Part shown: in pieces, positions 23,561 to 37,080 of the stretch
Numbering within the stretch: position 1 is the first letter of the stretch
How the letters are laid out: the number at the start of each line of letters is the position of its first letter
Origin: JASGCK01 sp031430035
GTDB lineage: Bacteria; Pseudomonadota; Gammaproteobacteria; Burkholderiales; Burkholderiaceae_C
DNA: 64,000 bases
Assembly (NCBI GenBank): GCA_031430035.1
Contig: JANPAS010000025.1
Location: forward strand, 1 to 64,000
Reading direction: 5' to 3'
Made by a program: the position numbers and the translations under genes
Notes under the pieces: model-generated
The model's input: the letters and a program-made list of their open reading frames with translations, nothing else
Told to the model about the DNA's origin: nothing
The model's database searches: none

Positions 23561-24054
23561 TTGGCCTTTACGCTGGCGCTGTCAGATTTACTATCTGAGT
23601 TGTCAGCTGCTTTGCTATACAAAAATTTACTAATCAAGTCTTCCAAAACAATGGCCGATTGCGTTGCGCTAATCGCATCGCCATTGACCAAATTTTTATC
23701 GTCAGCACCAGCCGCAATGCCAATGTATTGCTCACCCAAGAGTCCGCTTGTCAAAATTTTGAGTGAGCTATCTTTTGGAAACGCGAATTTGTTCTGCATG
23801 GAGAGCACAGCTTTTGCTTGGAATGTTTTATCGTCAAACGTGATCGACTCAACACGCCCAACCACCACGCCAGCGCTCTTGACGGCGGCTTTGGGTTTGA
23901 GACCACCAATATTGTCAAACTTGGCTGTCACTTTGTAATTGGAGTCAAAGCTGAGTGAGAGCAAATTGGCCGATTGCAGCGCCAAAAACAAAATCGCGGC
24001 AAAGCCAATGACTACAAAGAGTCCGACCCAAATATCATTTTTAGAACGTGTCAT
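23557..24054 (-). CDS. mlaD: MCE-domain protein MlaD
   Basis: 165 aa. One N-terminal TM helix (IWVGLFVVIGFAAILFLAL) and one MCE domain (AKFDNIGGLKPKAAVKSAGV, VVGRVESI, TSGLLGEQYIGI). MlaD forms the hexameric periplasmic ring on the MlaFEDB complex that receives or hands over phospholipid. It starts 33 bp after mlaE and overlaps mlaA. Confidence 0.95.
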   Translation of the reverse strand: MTRSKNDIWVGLFVVIGFAAILFLALQSANLLSLSFDSNYKVTAKFDNIGGLKPKAAVKSAGVVVGRVESITFDDKTFQAKAVLSMQNKFAFPKDSSLKILTSGLLGEQYIGIAAGADDKNLVNGDAISATQSAIVLEDLISKFLYSKAADNSDSKSDSASVKAK

Positions 24055-24087
24055 TTTTAAACTCCGAATGGCTACTTTGAATCTTAA

Positions 24088-24876
24088 TTAAATACTAAAC
24101 ATGAGTGCGGTCAAGATGAAATCTAAGCCCAGAACGGCCAGCGATCCCATCACCACAGTGCGTGTGGTGGCACGTGATACGCCTTCGGGCGTCGGGTCGG
24201 CAAGATAGCCTTGCAAGAGCGCCACAAAAGTGACGGTAAAGCCAAAAACTAAGCTTTTAATAACGCCGTTGCCAACGTCATGCCACCAATCGACTCCGCC
24301 TTGCATCTGGCTCCAAAACGATCCAGCATCGATACCAATCATGAGCACGCCGACCGCCCAGCCGCCAATGATGCCGACGGCGCTAAATACCGCAGCCAAC
24401 ATGGGCATAGCTATCACACCACCCCAAAAGCGCGGTGCAAGAATGCGCTTAACGGGGTCAACCGCCATCATCTCCATGGCGGATAACTGCTCGCCCGCTT
24501 TCATAAGACCGATCTCGGCAGTGAGTGATGTGCCTGCCCGTCCTGCAAACAAAAGCGCGGTGACAACGGGACCCAGCTCTCGCACCAAGCTCAGTGCAAC
24601 CAATAAGCCCAGCGCCTCGGCAGAGCCATAACGCTGCAAGGTGTAGTAGCCCTGAAGTGCGAGTACAAAACCCACAAAAAGACCAGAAATAGCAATGATG
24701 GAGAGCGAGTAATTGCCGAGAAAATGAACTTGATCGCGCACCAATCCAAAGCGTTTGAGACATGCACCGCCATACGCAAAAAGCCTTGCAAATAGCTTTG
24801 CACCGTAGCCCATTTCAGCCAGCTTGCCGCGCACGCCAGCGCCGATATTTTCTAAAAATTGAGAAATTGCAATCAT
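24088..24876 (-). CDS. mlaE: Phospholipid ABC transporter permease MlaE
   Basis: 262 aa, multi-pass membrane protein of the MlaE/Ttg2B family. Family blocks are FLGNYSLSIIAISGLFVGFVL, GLLVALSLVRELGPVVTALL, FAGRAGTSLTAEIGLMK, and MAVDPVKRILAPRFWGGVIA, each typical of MlaE. It overlaps mlaF by 4 bp. Confidence 0.95.
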   Translation of the reverse strand: MIAISQFLENIGAGVRGKLAEMGYGAKLFARLFAYGGACLKRFGLVRDQVHFLGNYSLSIIAISGLFVGFVLALQGYYTLQRYGSAEALGLLVALSLVRELGPVVTALLFAGRAGTSLTAEIGLMKAGEQLSAMEMMAVDPVKRILAPRFWGGVIAMPMLAAVFSAVGIIGGWAVGVLMIGIDAGSFWSQMQGGVDWWHDVGNGVIKSLVFGFTVTFVALLQGYLADPTPEGVSRATTRTVVMGSLAVLGLDFILTALMFSI

Positions 24877-25694
24877 GCGGCTTCCCCTTGCGCGGCAAAA
24901 TCTTCAGCGATTGTTTTTGCTGGATAGTGAAAGCGCACAGGGCCATCGGGCAGGGCATTCACAAATTGGTTTACCAAAGGATCGGTGCTGTGCTTGACTT
25001 CATCTGGCTTGCCTTGCGCGGCGATTTTTCCGTTCGCCAGTACGATCACTTGATCGGCTATGTGGAAGGTTTCCTCAAGGTCGTGCGACACGATCACGCT
25101 GGTAATACCCAGCGAATCGTTGAGTGTCCGAATAAGCCTTGCTGCCGTACCAAGCGAAATAGGGTCTAGCCCCGCAAATGGCTCGTCGTACATGATGAGA
25201 TCGGGGTCTAAAGCAATTGCCCTTGCAAGTGCCACGCGGCGTGCCATGCCGCCAGAAATCTCAGATGGCATCAAGTCCCGTGCACCGCGCAGACCCACGG
25301 CGTTCAGCTTCATGAGGACGATGTCGCGAATCATGGCCTCTGATAGCTCTGTGTGCTCGCGTAGCGGAAACGCCACGTTATCGAACACAGTGGAATCAGT
25401 AAACAGCGCGCCAAACTGAAACAGCATGCCCATACGGCGGCGCATGGCGTACAAGTCGGTTTGGTTCATCGAGCCCACATCCGCACCATCAAATGCGACT
25501 TGCCCGATATTGGCTTGGTATTGCCCCGCAATCAGCCGTAACACCGTGGTCTTGCCGCCGCCCGATGCGCCCATGATGGCCGTGACTTTGCCCCGAGGAA
25601 TGGACAGTGTGATGTCGTCCAAAATCACCCGATCGCTGCGCGCCGCAGGATACGAAAAGGTGACGTTTTGGCAGGTGACGAGGTTGTCTTGCAT
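24873..25694 (-). CDS. mlaF: Phospholipid ABC transporter ATPase MlaF
   Basis: 273 aa. Walker A GASGGGKTTVLRLIAG, signature SGGMARRVALARA, Walker B LIMYDEPFAGLDP and the switch His in VIVSHDLEE are complete. MlaF powers lipid movement by the MlaFEDB complex. It is the first gene of mlaFEDACB; its start lies 75 bp downstream of gltD, in a gap with a palindromic repeat at 25720-25742. Confidence 0.95.
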   Translation of the reverse strand: MQDNLVTCQNVTFSYPAARSDRVILDDITLSIPRGKVTAIMGASGGGKTTVLRLIAGQYQANIGQVAFDGADVGSMNQTDLYAMRRRMGMLFQFGALFTDSTVFDNVAFPLREHTELSEAMIRDIVLMKLNAVGLRGARDLMPSEISGGMARRVALARAIALDPDLIMYDEPFAGLDPISLGTAARLIRTLNDSLGITSVIVSHDLEETFHIADQVIVLANGKIAAQGKPDEVKHSTDPLVNQFVNALPDGPVRFHYPAKTIAEDFAAQGEAA

Positions 25695-25719
25695 GGCAGC
25701 TATTTTGCCTGACTTTATC

Positions 25720-25742
25720 CCCTCTCCCTTGAGGGGGGAGGG
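25720..25742. repeat. C/G-rich intergenic palindrome between gltD and mlaF
   Basis: CCCTCTCCC and GGGGGAGGG-type arms form a 9-bp stem with one G-U pair and a 5-nt loop, followed on the plus strand by TTAGGGTGAGG. No T run follows on the minus strand, so it is not a canonical rho-independent terminator. Sequences of this type occur as dispersed intergenic repeats in many proteobacteria; only one copy is seen here. Confidence 0.5.
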
Positions 25743-25769
25743 TTAGGGTGAGGTTGAGGGTGATGCATT

Positions 25770-27251
25770 TCAGCGCGGCAAATCGCTAAACCCCACCAAG
25801 AACTCATCCACTGCGCGCGCCGCTTGACGGCCTTCGCGGATTGCCCAAACGACCAGGGATTGACCACGGCGCATATCGCCGGCTGCAAACACGCCTGCGA
25901 CGTTGGTTTTGTAGCCACCCTCAAACTCGGTAGATGCGCGTGCGTTGCCGCGTGCGTCTTTGTCCACGCCGAACGCTTCTAATACCGTCGCGACTGGATT
26001 GGTAAAGCCCATTGCCAGTAGAACGAGATCCGCCTTGTAGGTCTGCTCTGATCCTGCAACCTCGACCATCTTGCCATCTTTCATTTCGATGCGAACAGTG
26101 GTGAGCTCAGTAACGACGCCATCTTTGCCGCTAAACGATTTCGTAGAAATGGCGAACTCGCGACCCAACATGCCTTTTTCTGTTCCCTCGTCGTGGCTAG
26201 AGCTGGTGCGCAATTTCAGCGGCCAGTACGGCCACGTCATGGGGCGGTTTTCTTCCACGGGCGGCTCGGGCATCACTTCAAACTGTGTGACCGATTTGGC
26301 GCCGTGGCGAATGCTCGTACCCACGCAGTCGCTACCCGTGTCGCCGCCGCCAATCACGACGACGTGTTTGCCGTCCGCCCGCAGTTGTTCTTTGAGCTTG
26401 TCGCCAGCGTTCACCTTGTTTTGCTGCGGCAAAAATTCCATTGCAAAGTGGATGCCAGCGTTGTCGCGGCCAGGCACTGGCAAATCGCGTGATTGCTCAG
26501 AGCCACCTGTGAGCAGTACTGCATCAAAGTCCTTTTTGAGTTGTTCGGCCGAGATCGTCTCGGCTGCCCAATTCGTGACTTTACTGTCTTTAGGAAAGCT
26601 GCCAATCAAAACGCTGGTGCGAATCGTGACGCCCTCAGCCTTCATCTGCTCCACGCGGCGGTCAATGTGCGACTTTTCCATTTTGAAATCAGGGATACCG
26701 TAGCGTAAGAGTCCACCCACGCGGTCGTTCTTTTCAAACAGCGTGACGTCGTGGCCAGCGCGAGCTAGCTGCTGCGCCGCCGCCATGCCCGCTGGACCAG
26801 AGCCGACCACGGCAATCTTTTTGCCCGTTTTATGTTTCGCAAGCACTGGCGTGACCCAGCCCTCTTGCCAAGCCTTGTCGATGATGGCGTGCTCAATCGA
26901 TTTGATGCCCACCGCGTCGTCATTCACGTTCAGCGTACAAGCCGCTTCGCAAGGCGCAGGGCAGATGCGACCTGTGAACTCGGGGAAGTTGTTCGTGCTG
27001 TGCAAAACCGTGATCGCGTTCTTCCAATCGTTTGAGTAAACCAGCTCGTTGAAGTCGGGGATGATGTTATTAACAGGGCAACCGTTGTTGCAAAACGGCG
27101 TGCCGCAATCCATACAGCGCGCGGCCTGCAGCTTCGATCCCGCCTCGTCCAGCCCAATGACGAATTCTTTGTAATGCTTTAAGCGCTCAGGCACAGGCTT
27201 GTAGCCCTCTTCCAAGCGTTCGATTTCCATGAATCCAGTGATTTTTCCCAT
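25770..27251 (-). CDS. gltD: Glutamate synthase (NADPH) small subunit
   Basis: 493 aa. The N-terminal Fe-S region carries CMDCGTPFCNNGCPVNNIIP (about residues 47-66). The FAD-binding motif is VAVVGSGPAGMAAAQQLA-like (VVGSGPAGMAAAQQLARAG) near 150, and the NADPH-binding motif is VVIGGGDTGSDCVG near 300. GltD passes electrons from NADPH to GltB, which makes two glutamates from glutamine and 2-oxoglutarate. It starts 27 bp after gltB. Confidence 0.96.
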   Translation of the reverse strand: MGKITGFMEIERLEEGYKPVPERLKHYKEFVIGLDEAGSKLQAARCMDCGTPFCNNGCPVNNIIPDFNELVYSNDWKNAITVLHSTNNFPEFTGRICPAPCEAACTLNVNDDAVGIKSIEHAIIDKAWQEGWVTPVLAKHKTGKKIAVVGSGPAGMAAAQQLARAGHDVTLFEKNDRVGGLLRYGIPDFKMEKSHIDRRVEQMKAEGVTIRTSVLIGSFPKDSKVTNWAAETISAEQLKKDFDAVLLTGGSEQSRDLPVPGRDNAGIHFAMEFLPQQNKVNAGDKLKEQLRADGKHVVVIGGGDTGSDCVGTSIRHGAKSVTQFEVMPEPPVEENRPMTWPYWPLKLRTSSSHDEGTEKGMLGREFAISTKSFSGKDGVVTELTTVRIEMKDGKMVEVAGSEQTYKADLVLLAMGFTNPVATVLEAFGVDKDARGNARASTEFEGGYKTNVAGVFAAGDMRRGQSLVVWAIREGRQAARAVDEFLVGFSDLPR

Positions 27252-27278
27252 GATGTCTAGCTCCGATTCTTGTTTCGA

Positions 27279-31979
<4,701 letters not shown>

Positions 31980-32030
31980 GATGAACCTCTCGAAAATAAG
32001 TAGTTACCCGAGGATAAAGGATTTTTATTT

Positions 32031-32077
32031 AAAAGAATTAGGATCTGACCCCAATTAATTAGGGTCAGATCCTAATT
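32031..32077 (-). repeat. REP palindrome copy 1 (gltB side of the RAYT cassette)
   Basis: The 42-bp core at 32036-32077 is a near-perfect palindrome with two 21-bp arms, AATTAGGATCTGACCC..AATT, with one mismatched base pair. It is the exact reverse complement of copy 2 at 32793. A CTTTT extension (read on the minus strand, 32035-32031) is shared with the other two copies and gives the element a direction, here pointing towards gltB. Confidence 0.95.
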
Positions 32078-32081
32078 AAAT

Positions 32082-32780
32082 TCAATTGGGGACAGGTTTG
32101 TTCGGCCCTCGACCAACTTTCATTTTGGAGGCGCGGCGCGGGGTGAGTGTTTGCAGCTGATTGATAAACACCTCGTCGCCCAGCGCCCAGCCTTTGAATG
32201 CGGATTCGGTTAGTGCTGCTTGATGCTGCGTCGCCAGTCCACTTGCCACCAATTTTGCATAAGCTGTCTCGCGAGCAAAAGGGGTATTACCTAGCGTCCA
32301 CAAGAGAGGATGAGGCGTAATGAATGGAACGACTTGTTGCCCAATATAGCTTTTATGGCTTGACCATTGAAAATCTGAGGGCAGGGCGACCATGTCAGCA
32401 CGCACCGGATTGAGGTCGATATAAACCATGCAAGTAAGCAAGTATTTATCGTCTTGAATCAAGGTGGATTTGTAACGCCCTTCCCATAGCGTGCCTGTGC
32501 GTTTGTGAAAATGATTAAAGCTTTGTGCATAACGCTTGCCCAGAGCTTGCATGAGATTGGGGACGCCAGCGTCATCTTGCGGCGTCAGCAGAAGATGCGT
32601 ATGGTTATCCATCAGCACAAAAGCGTGAACGGCGACATCAAACTTGTCCGCGTACTCGGAAAGCCAAGCTAGATAAGCCTTACGGTCATCATCCGAGTAA
32701 AAAATGCTTTGGCGATTATTCCCACGCTGAATCACGTGATGTGGATAGCCAGCGAGAGAGAGCCTAGGTTGTCTTGCCAT
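32082..32780 (-). CDS. REP-associated tyrosine transposase (RAYT, IS200-like Y1 family)
   Basis: 232 aa. The Y1 transposase core is clear: YPHHVIQRGNNRQSIFYSDD at the N-terminus, the HUH metal motif HAFVLMDNHTHLLLTP (about 52-67), FHKRTGTLWEGRYKSTLI, then the catalytic tyrosine region DDKYLLTCMVYIDLNPVRADMV (shown as KYLLTCMVYIDLNPVRA). The tail is short and basic (PRRASKMKVGRGPNK). RAYTs nick and mobilise REP palindromes. This gene is bracketed by two inverted copies of a 42-bp palindrome; its stop lies 4 bp from copy 1 and its start 12 bp from copy 2. It appears intact. Confidence 0.93.
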   Translation of the reverse strand: MARQPRLSLAGYPHHVIQRGNNRQSIFYSDDDRKAYLAWLSEYADKFDVAVHAFVLMDNHTHLLLTPQDDAGVPNLMQALGKRYAQSFNHFHKRTGTLWEGRYKSTLIQDDKYLLTCMVYIDLNPVRADMVALPSDFQWSSHKSYIGQQVVPFITPHPLLWTLGNTPFARETAYAKLVASGLATQHQAALTESAFKGWALGDEVFINQLQTLTPRRASKMKVGRGPNKPVPN

Positions 32781-32792
32781 GACTGAATTTTA

Positions 32793-32839
32793 AATTAGGA
32801 TCTGACCCTAATTAATTGGGGTCAGATCCTAATTCTTTT
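32793..32839 (+). repeat. REP palindrome copy 2 (aroB side of the RAYT cassette)
   Basis: The 42-bp core 32793-32834 is the exact reverse complement of copy 1; the CTTTT extension is 32835-32839. It overlaps the 3' end of aroB: the last codons and the TAG stop of aroB (32829-32831) lie within the element. Confidence 0.95.
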
Positions 32840-33926
32840 GTAGAGCAGCTATCACTAGCTCATTAGGTGCCGCTTGCACCTTCGCGTGTCCAGGTTTGTC
32901 GATAACGACAAATTTGATTTGTCCACTATCCGCCTTTTTATCCACGCTCATGTGATGGAGGTACTCCTCTGGCGTGATCGATTCTGGCCCGTCAACTGGT
33001 AATCCTGCGTGAATCAAGAGTTTTGTGACGCGATCTACAAACGTCGCGTCCACGTAACCAAGGCTTTGCGACAAGCGTGCCGCCATCACCATGCCGCAAG
33101 CCACCGCTTCGCCATGCAGCCAAACACCGAAACCCAGTCCTGCCTCAATGGCATGTCCAAAGGTGTGACCAAAATTCAGCGTGGCGCGAATGCCGCTTAA
33201 TCCTTCGCGTTCATCCAAACTCACCACATGTGCCTTGATCTCGCAGCTAACCCTTACTGCATATGCCATAGCAGCCACATCGCCCTGCAAGAGCTTATCC
33301 ATATTGGATTCCAACCATTCGAAGTAAGTCCAGTCTGCCATCACGCCGTGTTTGATGACTTCGGCAAGACCCGCGGAAAGTTCGCGCGCGGGGAGTGTCG
33401 ATAGAGTGGAAATGTCTGAAACGACAAGCGCTGGCTGATAAAACGCGCCAATCATGTTTTTGCCAATTGGGTGATTGATCGCCGTTTTACCGCCCACGGA
33501 TGAATCGACTTGCGAGAGCAGTGTGGTGGGCACCTGCACAAACGGTACGCCGCGCATATAGGATGCTGCGGCAAAGCCCGTCATGTCGCCCACCACGCCG
33601 CCGCCCAGCGCAAACAAAACGGTTTTTCTGTCGCAGCCGTTTTGTAGCAGGGAATCAAAAATCAGGTTGAGCGTCTGCCAGTCTTTATAAGCTTCCCCAT
33701 CAGGCAGAATGACCTGCAGCACCCGCTGGTATTGGCCTCTCAGGGCATCGGCTAACTGCTTGGCATAAAGCGGTGCAACGGCGGTGTTGGTCACAATCAT
33801 GGCGGTGTTGGCTTTTGGCAAGGTCGCGTAAGTCGCAGCATTTCCTAAGATTGACGTGCCAATCAAGATGTCGTAACTGCGCTCGCCCATGTCGATACGC
33901 ACAGTACTTTTAGAGTTAGATGACAC
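32829..33926 (-). CDS. aroB: 3-dehydroquinate synthase
   Basis: 365 aa. NAD- and metal-binding motifs are present: LPDGEAYKDWQTLNLIFD, LGGGVVGDMTGFAAASYMRG, VPTTLLSQVDSSVGGKTAIN and the metal-ligand histidines in LNFGHTFGHAIEAGLGFG and LHGEAVACGMVMAARLS. It converts DAHP to 3-dehydroquinate in the shikimate pathway. It overlaps aroK by 11 bp. The last three codons (K-N-stop) fall inside REP copy 2, so the native C-terminus may have been altered by the insertion, although the length is normal. Confidence 0.95.
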   Translation of the reverse strand: MSSNSKSTVRIDMGERSYDILIGTSILGNAATYATLPKANTAMIVTNTAVAPLYAKQLADALRGQYQRVLQVILPDGEAYKDWQTLNLIFDSLLQNGCDRKTVLFALGGGVVGDMTGFAAASYMRGVPFVQVPTTLLSQVDSSVGGKTAINHPIGKNMIGAFYQPALVVSDISTLSTLPARELSAGLAEVIKHGVMADWTYFEWLESNMDKLLQGDVAAMAYAVRVSCEIKAHVVSLDEREGLSGIRATLNFGHTFGHAIEAGLGFGVWLHGEAVACGMVMAARLSQSLGYVDATFVDRVTKLLIHAGLPVDGPESITPEEYLHHMSVDKKADSGQIKFVVIDKPGHAKVQAAPNELVIAALQKN

Positions 33927-34431
33927 CAGCGGTCTCCAATTTCGATTGAATATGATTGATGAGAAAACTCATTGATGGGCGCGACGTTTCAAATGTCTCG
34001 TGCGCCGCCTCAAGGTACAGCGGGTGCCGCGCTGCGTACAAATCACGTAGCTTCGCCAGAGGGTCATTCACCTGCAAAAGTGGACGCGTGCCATCATGCC
34101 GAATGCGCCTGTAGAGTTCTTCTGGCGTGGCTTTGAGGTAAATGCAGTGCGAGCGCGTGTTCAAGTGTTCACGATTTGCCAAGCGAACGCAAGCGCCGCC
34201 GCCCGTAGATAAGATCGCATTATTTTTGAGCGTGAGCTCTTCAATGACTGAGGCTTCTAAATCGCGAAAACGCGATTCGCCTTCTTGTTCAAAAAAAGTA
34301 CGCAACGAATAACCAAGGCGTGCTTCAATCACATGGTCGGTATCAAAAAAATCAAGCTTTAAGCGGCGTGCTAAAGCTCGACCGACGGTCGTTTTACCGC
34401 TACCCATAAGACCGATGAAGGAAATCAGCAC
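33916..34431 (-). CDS. aroK: Shikimate kinase
   Basis: 171 aa. P-loop GLMGSGKTTVGRALARRL at residues 7-24, shikimate-binding DTDHVIEARLG, and STGGGACVR are diagnostic. It phosphorylates shikimate ahead of the EPSP synthase step carried by the aroA-cmk fusion. It overlaps aroB. It follows the last pilin-like gene by 51 bp, so it may be transcribed with the pilus locus, as aroK is with pilMNOPQ in many proteobacteria. Confidence 0.95.
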   Translation of the reverse strand: MLISFIGLMGSGKTTVGRALARRLKLDFFDTDHVIEARLGYSLRTFFEQEGESRFRDLEASVIEELTLKNNAILSTGGGACVRLANREHLNTRSHCIYLKATPEELYRRIRHDGTRPLLQVNDPLAKLRDLYAARHPLYLEAAHETFETSRPSMSFLINHIQSKLETAGVI

Positions 34432-34482
34432 AAGAACAATCTATAGAAAACCACGCAACATTGCGCTGCTAATTATCCCTGC

Positions 34483-35244
34483 TTAAAAAAGCCATGCGCC
34501 TGCGCAGTTGGCGATGCCAGAAGTAGTCCAAGCGTACACAGCGGTCGAGCCAGATCCAGTCACGGTTGTGCAGTTGGCGGTGGTATCCGCAGAATCGGTC
34601 GTGCTTTGCCTAAAAAGTCCTGAGTGCGGCAGGCCATCATCCGCTTTTTGATCAACTTGCTGCAAGATGGCCGCCGTTACTTTAGAGCCTGTACTCAAGA
34701 TGTTTTTTGCAGGTATCAAAGTTGGATTTGGGTCTAACCAAAAACCACCAGTGGTTGCGTTACTAGCAGGCGTCAGACCAAACTGCAGAGATTGGCTGTA
34801 GGAGTTGATGTAAGTATTAGCCGTCGTCGCTGTCGCGTTGGTCGTCACTGTCATGCAACTGGCACAGGCTAGCAAATTGGTGGCTGTTAGGTTTTGAAAT
34901 ACCAAGACAGACTCTGCTGCAGTGCAAGTTAGGCTGTTAGTCGCATCAAAATTAATCACACCATCACCACCGCATGTAGAGGCTTTCACGATGTTGTTGG
35001 CAACGAAGCTGGCTTGCGCAGTAGACAGATCGCCTGCTACCAATTTATAGCGATTCGAAAATGCAATAAAAGCGGTTTGAAAACTGCTTTTTTGATCGAT
35101 GAGATTGCGCGCTTTAGCAGAGTTAATCAACTCTTGCCCACGCAAAATACCCGTAATGACCAAGGTGAAAATCACCAATACGATGGCGATTTCAACCAAA
35201 TTAAATCCGCGGGAGATACTTGTTTTCATAATTTCTATGGCCAT
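34483..35244 (-). CDS. Prepilin-like protein, family A (DDG/SG-FR type)
   Basis: 253 aa (248 if the ATG at 35229 is used). The type IV prepilin signal is SRGFNLVEIAIVLVIFTLVI, with cleavage after Gly and Glu at +5. The mature part shares with the proteins at 47711 and 48569 the block RGQELINSAKARNLIDQ, a GDLSTAQA block, DQKADDGLPHSGLFR, and a C-terminal cysteine ending (NCAGAWLF). These large pilin-like proteins are assembled into, or prime, a pilus or pseudopilus. It is the last gene of the pilus locus before aroK and overlaps the preceding pilin gene by 10 bp. Confidence 0.8.
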   Translation of the reverse strand: MAIEIMKTSISRGFNLVEIAIVLVIFTLVITGILRGQELINSAKARNLIDQKSSFQTAFIAFSNRYKLVAGDLSTAQASFVANNIVKASTCGGDGVINFDATNSLTCTAAESVLVFQNLTATNLLACASCMTVTTNATATTANTYINSYSQSLQFGLTPASNATTGGFWLDPNPTLIPAKNILSTGSKVTAAILQQVDQKADDGLPHSGLFRQSTTDSADTTANCTTVTGSGSTAVYAWTTSGIANCAGAWLF

Positions 35245-36107
35245 TTGCCTGCGTTAAGAAGTTTAGCTGCCAATTTTGTTGACGACATATAGCTAAGCAA
35301 GTCATCAAACTCTCCCGCAGTACTCGAGGCCTCAGTTCGATCGCGAGTGACAAATTGCCGCCGCAAGGCAAGCGTTGCTTCTGCCTCGGGTGCGTTTGCT
35401 GCTTGATCGGGCGTGAGCGCTATTTGAGTCGCTGTAAATGGCTTTCGCGTCGTCAAGTTATTGATGCTGGTCGATCCCCATCCGTTAGAGCCTAAGGAGT
35501 AAACAACAAAAGCCGCGTTGTCACTAACGGTGTATGTTGTTGCCAAGCACCCTGGGGCAGCCGTTGTGGGCGTCGTTGTGGTTGGATTCCCGCATCGTAT
35601 TTGCAGCATTGTGGTGACTGCCAAGACACCTTCGTTAAATGAGTTTGCGTCACCTGCGTCTATGGTGGCGAGATTGGTCACAACAGCGTAGCGCAATCGA
35701 TTATTCCAAGCATCCGCATTATTCGGAGGCGGGAGCCCTAAAGTTTTCCATGGTAGATCGCCCCAGCTAGCGCCATTCACATCAGATGAATTTGTATAGT
35801 TGAACGTGCCCGTGTTGGCGCCTAATGCACAAGTAACACCGCCCGATGCACCTTGATCTTCAAGGCCATCACGGTTATCAGTCACCGTTGTCGAAATATC
35901 AGGACAAGGCATGCGTCCGTTTATCAAGGCAAAGCCCACCAAGGCATCCAGCGCTTTATCGATACTGATTTGTGTTTCAGCATATTGTTGCTCGGCCAAA
36001 CGCTTACTCAACGGCACAGACAAACCACCGAGCAGTAATCCAACAATAGCCAACGCAATGGCTAGCTCGATTAGGGTAAAGCCGCGCTTTATTTCACTCA
36101 CGGCCAT
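35235..36107 (-). CDS. Prepilin-like protein, family B (LPCP type)
   Basis: 290 aa. Prepilin signal KRGFTLIELAIALAIVGLLL with Glu at +5. The mature domain shares with the proteins at 36098 and 37081 the motif GRMPCPDIS (about residue 60), GLEDQG, SWGDLPWKTLGLPPPNNADA, and WNNRLRYAV. The ending LSYMSSTKLAAKLLNAGKWP matches that of the 36098 product. This is likely a minor pilin; its sister gene lies immediately upstream with a 10-bp overlap, which suggests tandem duplication. Confidence 0.8.
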   Translation of the reverse strand: MAVSEIKRGFTLIELAIALAIVGLLLGGLSVPLSKRLAEQQYAETQISIDKALDALVGFALINGRMPCPDISTTVTDNRDGLEDQGASGGVTCALGANTGTFNYTNSSDVNGASWGDLPWKTLGLPPPNNADAWNNRLRYAVVTNLATIDAGDANSFNEGVLAVTTMLQIRCGNPTTTTPTTAAPGCLATTYTVSDNAAFVVYSLGSNGWGSTSINNLTTRKPFTATQIALTPDQAANAPEAEATLALRRQFVTRDRTEASSTAGEFDDLLSYMSSTKLAAKLLNAGKWP

Positions 36108-37072
36108 ACACCTGCACTAGATAGTTTTGCCGCGAGAGTTGACGCGGACATAAAGCTAACAAGGTCATCAAATGCGCCAGCGGCGCTGGCGGAGTCCGTA
36201 CGCGAGCGAGTCACAAATTGCCTGCGCAGTGCGCTTGCTAATGCTTGGGTTGTGCCTGCATCAAGCTCTGGGGCATTAGCTGCTTCGTCTGGGTATTTTG
36301 CGATGCGTGCGGCTGTAAAAGCGGCCGACGAAGTCGAACCCAGATTGACCATGCTGGTTGAGCCAAAGCCATTAGCACCCATCGAATAGACGACGAAGAC
36401 GGCGCTTTGTGTGACTTGATAGGGGGCAACTGCTGGCGTAGCTAGGCAGCCAAGTGCTGGTGTAGCGGGAGGCACAGCCGTACTGGCGCATCGGATGTCA
36501 ATTTGGCCACCTCCCGCTATGGTTGTATTAGCTATAGCCGTATGGCAACCTAAATTTTGGAAACCAATACCGATTGTTGGTGCTGTTGGTAAGTTCGAGC
36601 AAGTAACCACTGGGACGACTTGTGTAACAAGAGGTGTGAATACGGCGTAGCGTAGACGGTTATTCCACGCATCCACGTTATTAGGCGCAGCAAGCCCCAG
36701 TGTTTGCCAAGGTATATCACCCCAACTCACACCATCTGGGTCAGAGTGGTAGTTGGCGGCATTGGTTGCAGTCCCAGTAATGCCAATCGAGCAACCAGTA
36801 ATAGCGCCAACTGAACCAGCAATTTTTTCAAATCCATCGCGGTTGTCAACTGCATTCGTACTGACATCTGGGCAAGGCAGGCGACGATTCAAAATGGCAT
36901 AACCAACGATGGCATCCATTGCCTTATCAATAGTGGCTTGGGTATCAAGGTACTGTTGCTCGGCAAGTCGTTTACTCATTGGTACGGCCAAGCCGCCAAT
37001 GACCAAGGCAACAATGGTTAAAGCTACTGCCAACTCAATGAGCGTGAAGCCTTTTGAATCTGTTTTTTTCAT
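36098..37072 (-). CDS. Prepilin-like protein, family B (LPCP type), tandem paralogue
   Basis: 324 aa. Prepilin signal SKGFTLIELAVALTIVALVI. It is clearly paralogous to the 35235 product: KRLAEQQYLDTQATIDKAMD, RRLPCPDVS, SWGDIPWQTLGLAAPNNVDA, WNNRLRYAV, and the ending SASTLAAKLSSAGVWP. It is about 34 residues longer because of a Cys-containing insertion around residues 165-215. It lies 8 bp after the 37081 gene. Confidence 0.8.
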   Translation of the reverse strand: MKKTDSKGFTLIELAVALTIVALVIGGLAVPMSKRLAEQQYLDTQATIDKAMDAIVGYAILNRRLPCPDVSTNAVDNRDGFEKIAGSVGAITGCSIGITGTATNAANYHSDPDGVSWGDIPWQTLGLAAPNNVDAWNNRLRYAVFTPLVTQVVPVVTCSNLPTAPTIGIGFQNLGCHTAIANTTIAGGGQIDIRCASTAVPPATPALGCLATPAVAPYQVTQSAVFVVYSMGANGFGSTSMVNLGSTSSAAFTAARIAKYPDEAANAPELDAGTTQALASALRRQFVTRSRTDSASAAGAFDDLVSFMSASTLAAKLSSAGVWP

Positions 37073-37080
37073 AAACGTGC

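Larger units (their letters stand above)
32031..32839. mobile_element. RAYT cassette flanked by inverted REP copies
   Basis: The 809-bp unit consists of REP copy 1, the transposase gene and REP copy 2. The two copies are exact reverse complements over 42 bp, each with a CTTTT extension pointing outwards. Similar short inner flanks (TAATT..AAATTCA) are seen on the gene side of both. The right copy runs into the end of aroB. A third palindrome at 52858 shows that the element has spread within this window. No target duplication can be recognised. Confidence 0.85.

Noticed and set aside
25720..25742. Rho-independent terminator between gltD and mlaF
   Set aside because: The stem is good but no T run follows on the minus strand; it fits a dispersed intergenic repeat better.
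32031..32839. CRISPR-like repeats
   Set aside because: The repeated units are palindromic REPs flanking one gene with no regular spacer array; there are only three copies in 64 kb.
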